A stretch of DNA of 64,000 nt from contig NZ_RQGA01000009.1 in assembly GCF_004769575.1 (NCBI RefSeq), positions 62,001 to 126,000 on the forward strand, given 5' to 3'. Below the pieces are notes generated by a model, which was not told where the DNA came from, did not search any database, and saw only the letters and a list, made by a program, of their open reading frames with translations. This document shows positions 62,677 to 64,000 of the stretch, in pieces (positions within the stretch are counted from its first letter, which is position 1; each line of letters opens with the position of its first letter). A program made the position numbers and the translations under genes. Source of the stretch: Leptospira perdikensis. GTDB lineage: Bacteria; Spirochaetota; Leptospiria; Leptospirales; Leptospiraceae.

Positions 62677-64000
62677 ATGTCATCTACAACCGAAGCAATT
62701 ACTGGCGGCCGGCTTATGGTCGAACTATTGGAAGAAGCGGGTGTGGAGATCGTCTTCGGATACCCTGGCGGTGCTATCCTCCCATTCTATGACGAACTCT
62801 ATCATAGTAAAAAAATTAAACATATCCTCGTTCGTCATGAACAAGGTGCCGTCCATATGGCAGAAGGGTATGCGCGTTCGACAGGTAAGTTAGGTGTTTG
62901 TATCGCCACTTCTGGTCCTGGTGCTACCAATTTAATCACCGGACTTACCGATGCCAAATTAGATTCCATTCCCATTCTTGCCATAACGGGACAAGTTGCG
63001 ACAGATGCCATTGGAACCGATGCCTTCCAAGAAGCGGATATTTTTGGAATCACCATCCCCATTACTAAATACAATGCACTGATTAAAAAGGCAGATGACC
63101 TTGCTCGTCATTTTGAAGAAGCCATAAAAATTGCGATGGGAGGACGACCAGGGCCTGTATTACTCGATTTTCCAAAAGATGTTCAGTTGGAAAAAACATC
63201 AGTTAGAAAGGCATCTTCTTTAAAAATTGCTCCTCATCATTATGAAAGACCAAAGGTCAAAGGGGATCCACAAGAATTTGCGGAAGCTTTAAATCAAGCC
63301 AAACGCCCGTTACTTTATGTTGGTGGTGGTGCCATTAATTCTTTTGCTTCTGCCGAAATCAAAGCTTTGGCTGAAAAAGCAAATGCTCCTGTAACAACAA
63401 CTCTTATGGGTCTTGGCGCTTTTCCAGGAACACATCCGCTTTCGGTGGGGATGCTTGGGATGCATGGAACTGCTTATGCCAACAAAGCAGTGTTAGAATG
63501 TGATTATATTTTAAATTTAGGTGCAAGGTTTGATGACCGAGTTGCCAAATACCAAGACTTTGCGCCGAATGCAGTACGTGCCCATGTGGACATTGATGCC
63601 GCAGAATTTAACAAACGGATCAATGTTGACTATATTTTACATGGTGATCTCAAAGACGCTATTCGAGAAATCCTTCCTTTTGTTAAAGGGGGAGAAAGAA
63701 CTTCTTGGATTGAGAACATCCAGACTTTAAAGAAAAACCATCCACTTGATTTTGATAACAGTGGGGACAGTATCAAACCACAAGACTTCCTTCATAGAGT
63801 GTATACAAAAACCAAAGGGGAAGCTATTGTTTCCACTGACGTGGGACAACACCAAATGTGGGCGGCTCAGTATTATCTTTTCGATAGACCAAACACTTGG
63901 TTAACCTCCGGGGGACTGGGAACTATGGGGTATGGACTTCCTGCTGCTATTGGTGCAAAATTTGGAAACCCTGATAAAACTGTAATTTGTGTGACCGGGG
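62677..64000 (+). CDS. ilvB: Acetolactate synthase large subunit, 3' end outside the window
   Basis: The frame is open from ATG 62677 (AGGGGGG six bases upstream) to the right edge, giving 441 residues of a usual 560-580. The AHAS signatures are present: [18 protein letters not shown], the catalytic Glu in [27 protein letters not shown], and GARFDDRV in the FAD region. The start of the ThDP region is [11 protein letters not shown] and [15 protein letters not shown]. It makes acetolactate or acetohydroxybutyrate for branched-chain amino acids. The small subunit ilvN would be expected downstream. Confidence 0.95.
   Translation, partial: MSSTTEAITGGRLMVELLEEAGVEIVFGYPGGAILPFYDELYHSKKIKHILVRHEQGAVHMAEGYARSTGKLGVCIATSGPGATNLITGLTDAKLDSIPILAITGQVATDAIGTDAFQEADIFGITIPITKYNALIKKADDLARHFEEAIKIAMGGRPGPVLLDFPKDVQLEKTSVRKASSLKIAPHHYERPKVKGDPQEFAEALNQAKRPLLYVGGGAINSFASAEIKALAEKANAPVTTTLMGLGAFPGTHPLSVGMLGMHGTAYANKAVLECDYILNLGARFDDRVAKYQDFAPNAVRAHVDIDAAEFNKRINVDYILHGDLKDAIREILPFVKGGERTSWIENIQTLKKNHPLDFDNSGDSIKPQDFLHRVYTKTKGEAIVSTDVGQHQMWAAQYYLFDRPNTWLTSGGLGTMGYGLPAAIGAKFGNPDKTVICVTG

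Overview
This is an AT-rich (roughly 40% G+C by eye) chromosomal segment of a spirochaete, almost certainly Leptospira. The signs are a P83/100-family protein (59001-60668), several class III adenylate cyclases with large sensory modules, loosely defined lipoprotein signals, many TPR proteins of unknown function, and housekeeping genes in short overlapping operons. There are no insertion sequences, phage genes, CRISPR arrays or rRNA genes. One tRNA gene, tRNA-Val(GAC), is present. A saprophytic or free-living lineage is plausible (ammonium uptake, photolyase, many cyclases), but the species cannot be fixed from the sequence.

Layout. 1-2399 (minus): FtsX-type ABC permease and its ATPase. 2782-10711 (plus): a six-gene operon for a complex related to group 4 hydrogenases and complex I, followed 5 bp later by a cyclase gene with a receiver-like domain. 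The hydrogenase large subunit lacks the NiFe cysteines, and the small subunit has lost all four ligands of its proximal FeS cluster. 10739-14145 (minus): HDOD protein, SpoIID-like lipoprotein and an RNA m5U methyltransferase. 14192-17505 (plus): a 7TM sensor cyclase and an M50 protease-TPR protein. 17508-19300 (minus): clpS and a class II photolyase. 19574-21328 (plus): amtB-glnK behind a sigma-54-type promoter. 21503-22855 (minus): a [2Fe-2S] ferredoxin-cyclase fusion. 23011-24479 (plus): a hydrolase and TetR regulator, with two dyads lying on the promoter.

24529-28591 is the thrS-(unknown)-infC-rpmI-rplT translation cluster. 28649-30194 holds a ZapB-like coiled-coil protein, zapA and 5-formyl-THF cyclo-ligase. 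30232-35394 is a chemotaxis operon, cheW-cheA-cheB-cheY, in which CheA carries a C-terminal CheC phosphatase domain. It runs on into scpA-scpB-pheA-tyrA-DUF1343 (35398-39914), then lemA. 40693-45020 (minus) is a surface O-acylation cluster: MBOAT, two SGNH proteins and a membrane protein. Next come tRNA-Val, a minimal UvrD-like helicase and a methyltransferase (all minus). 47272-56765 is mostly Leptospira-type proteins of unknown function (FN3, TPR, membrane sensor-like, RHH/PIN pair, LamG-like). 56696-58876 (minus) holds rpiB, an unknown exported protein and serC. The right end has the P83/100 protein, a lipoprotein, a TPR protein and the start of ilvB.

The best candidate for an undescribed system is the operon at 2782-10711. 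Its ion-translocating membrane arm looks intact, but the catalytic and electron-transfer residues of the soluble arm have been replaced in a coordinated way, and it is coupled to a cyclic-nucleotide cyclase. Three class III cyclases with three different sensors lie within about 14 kb.
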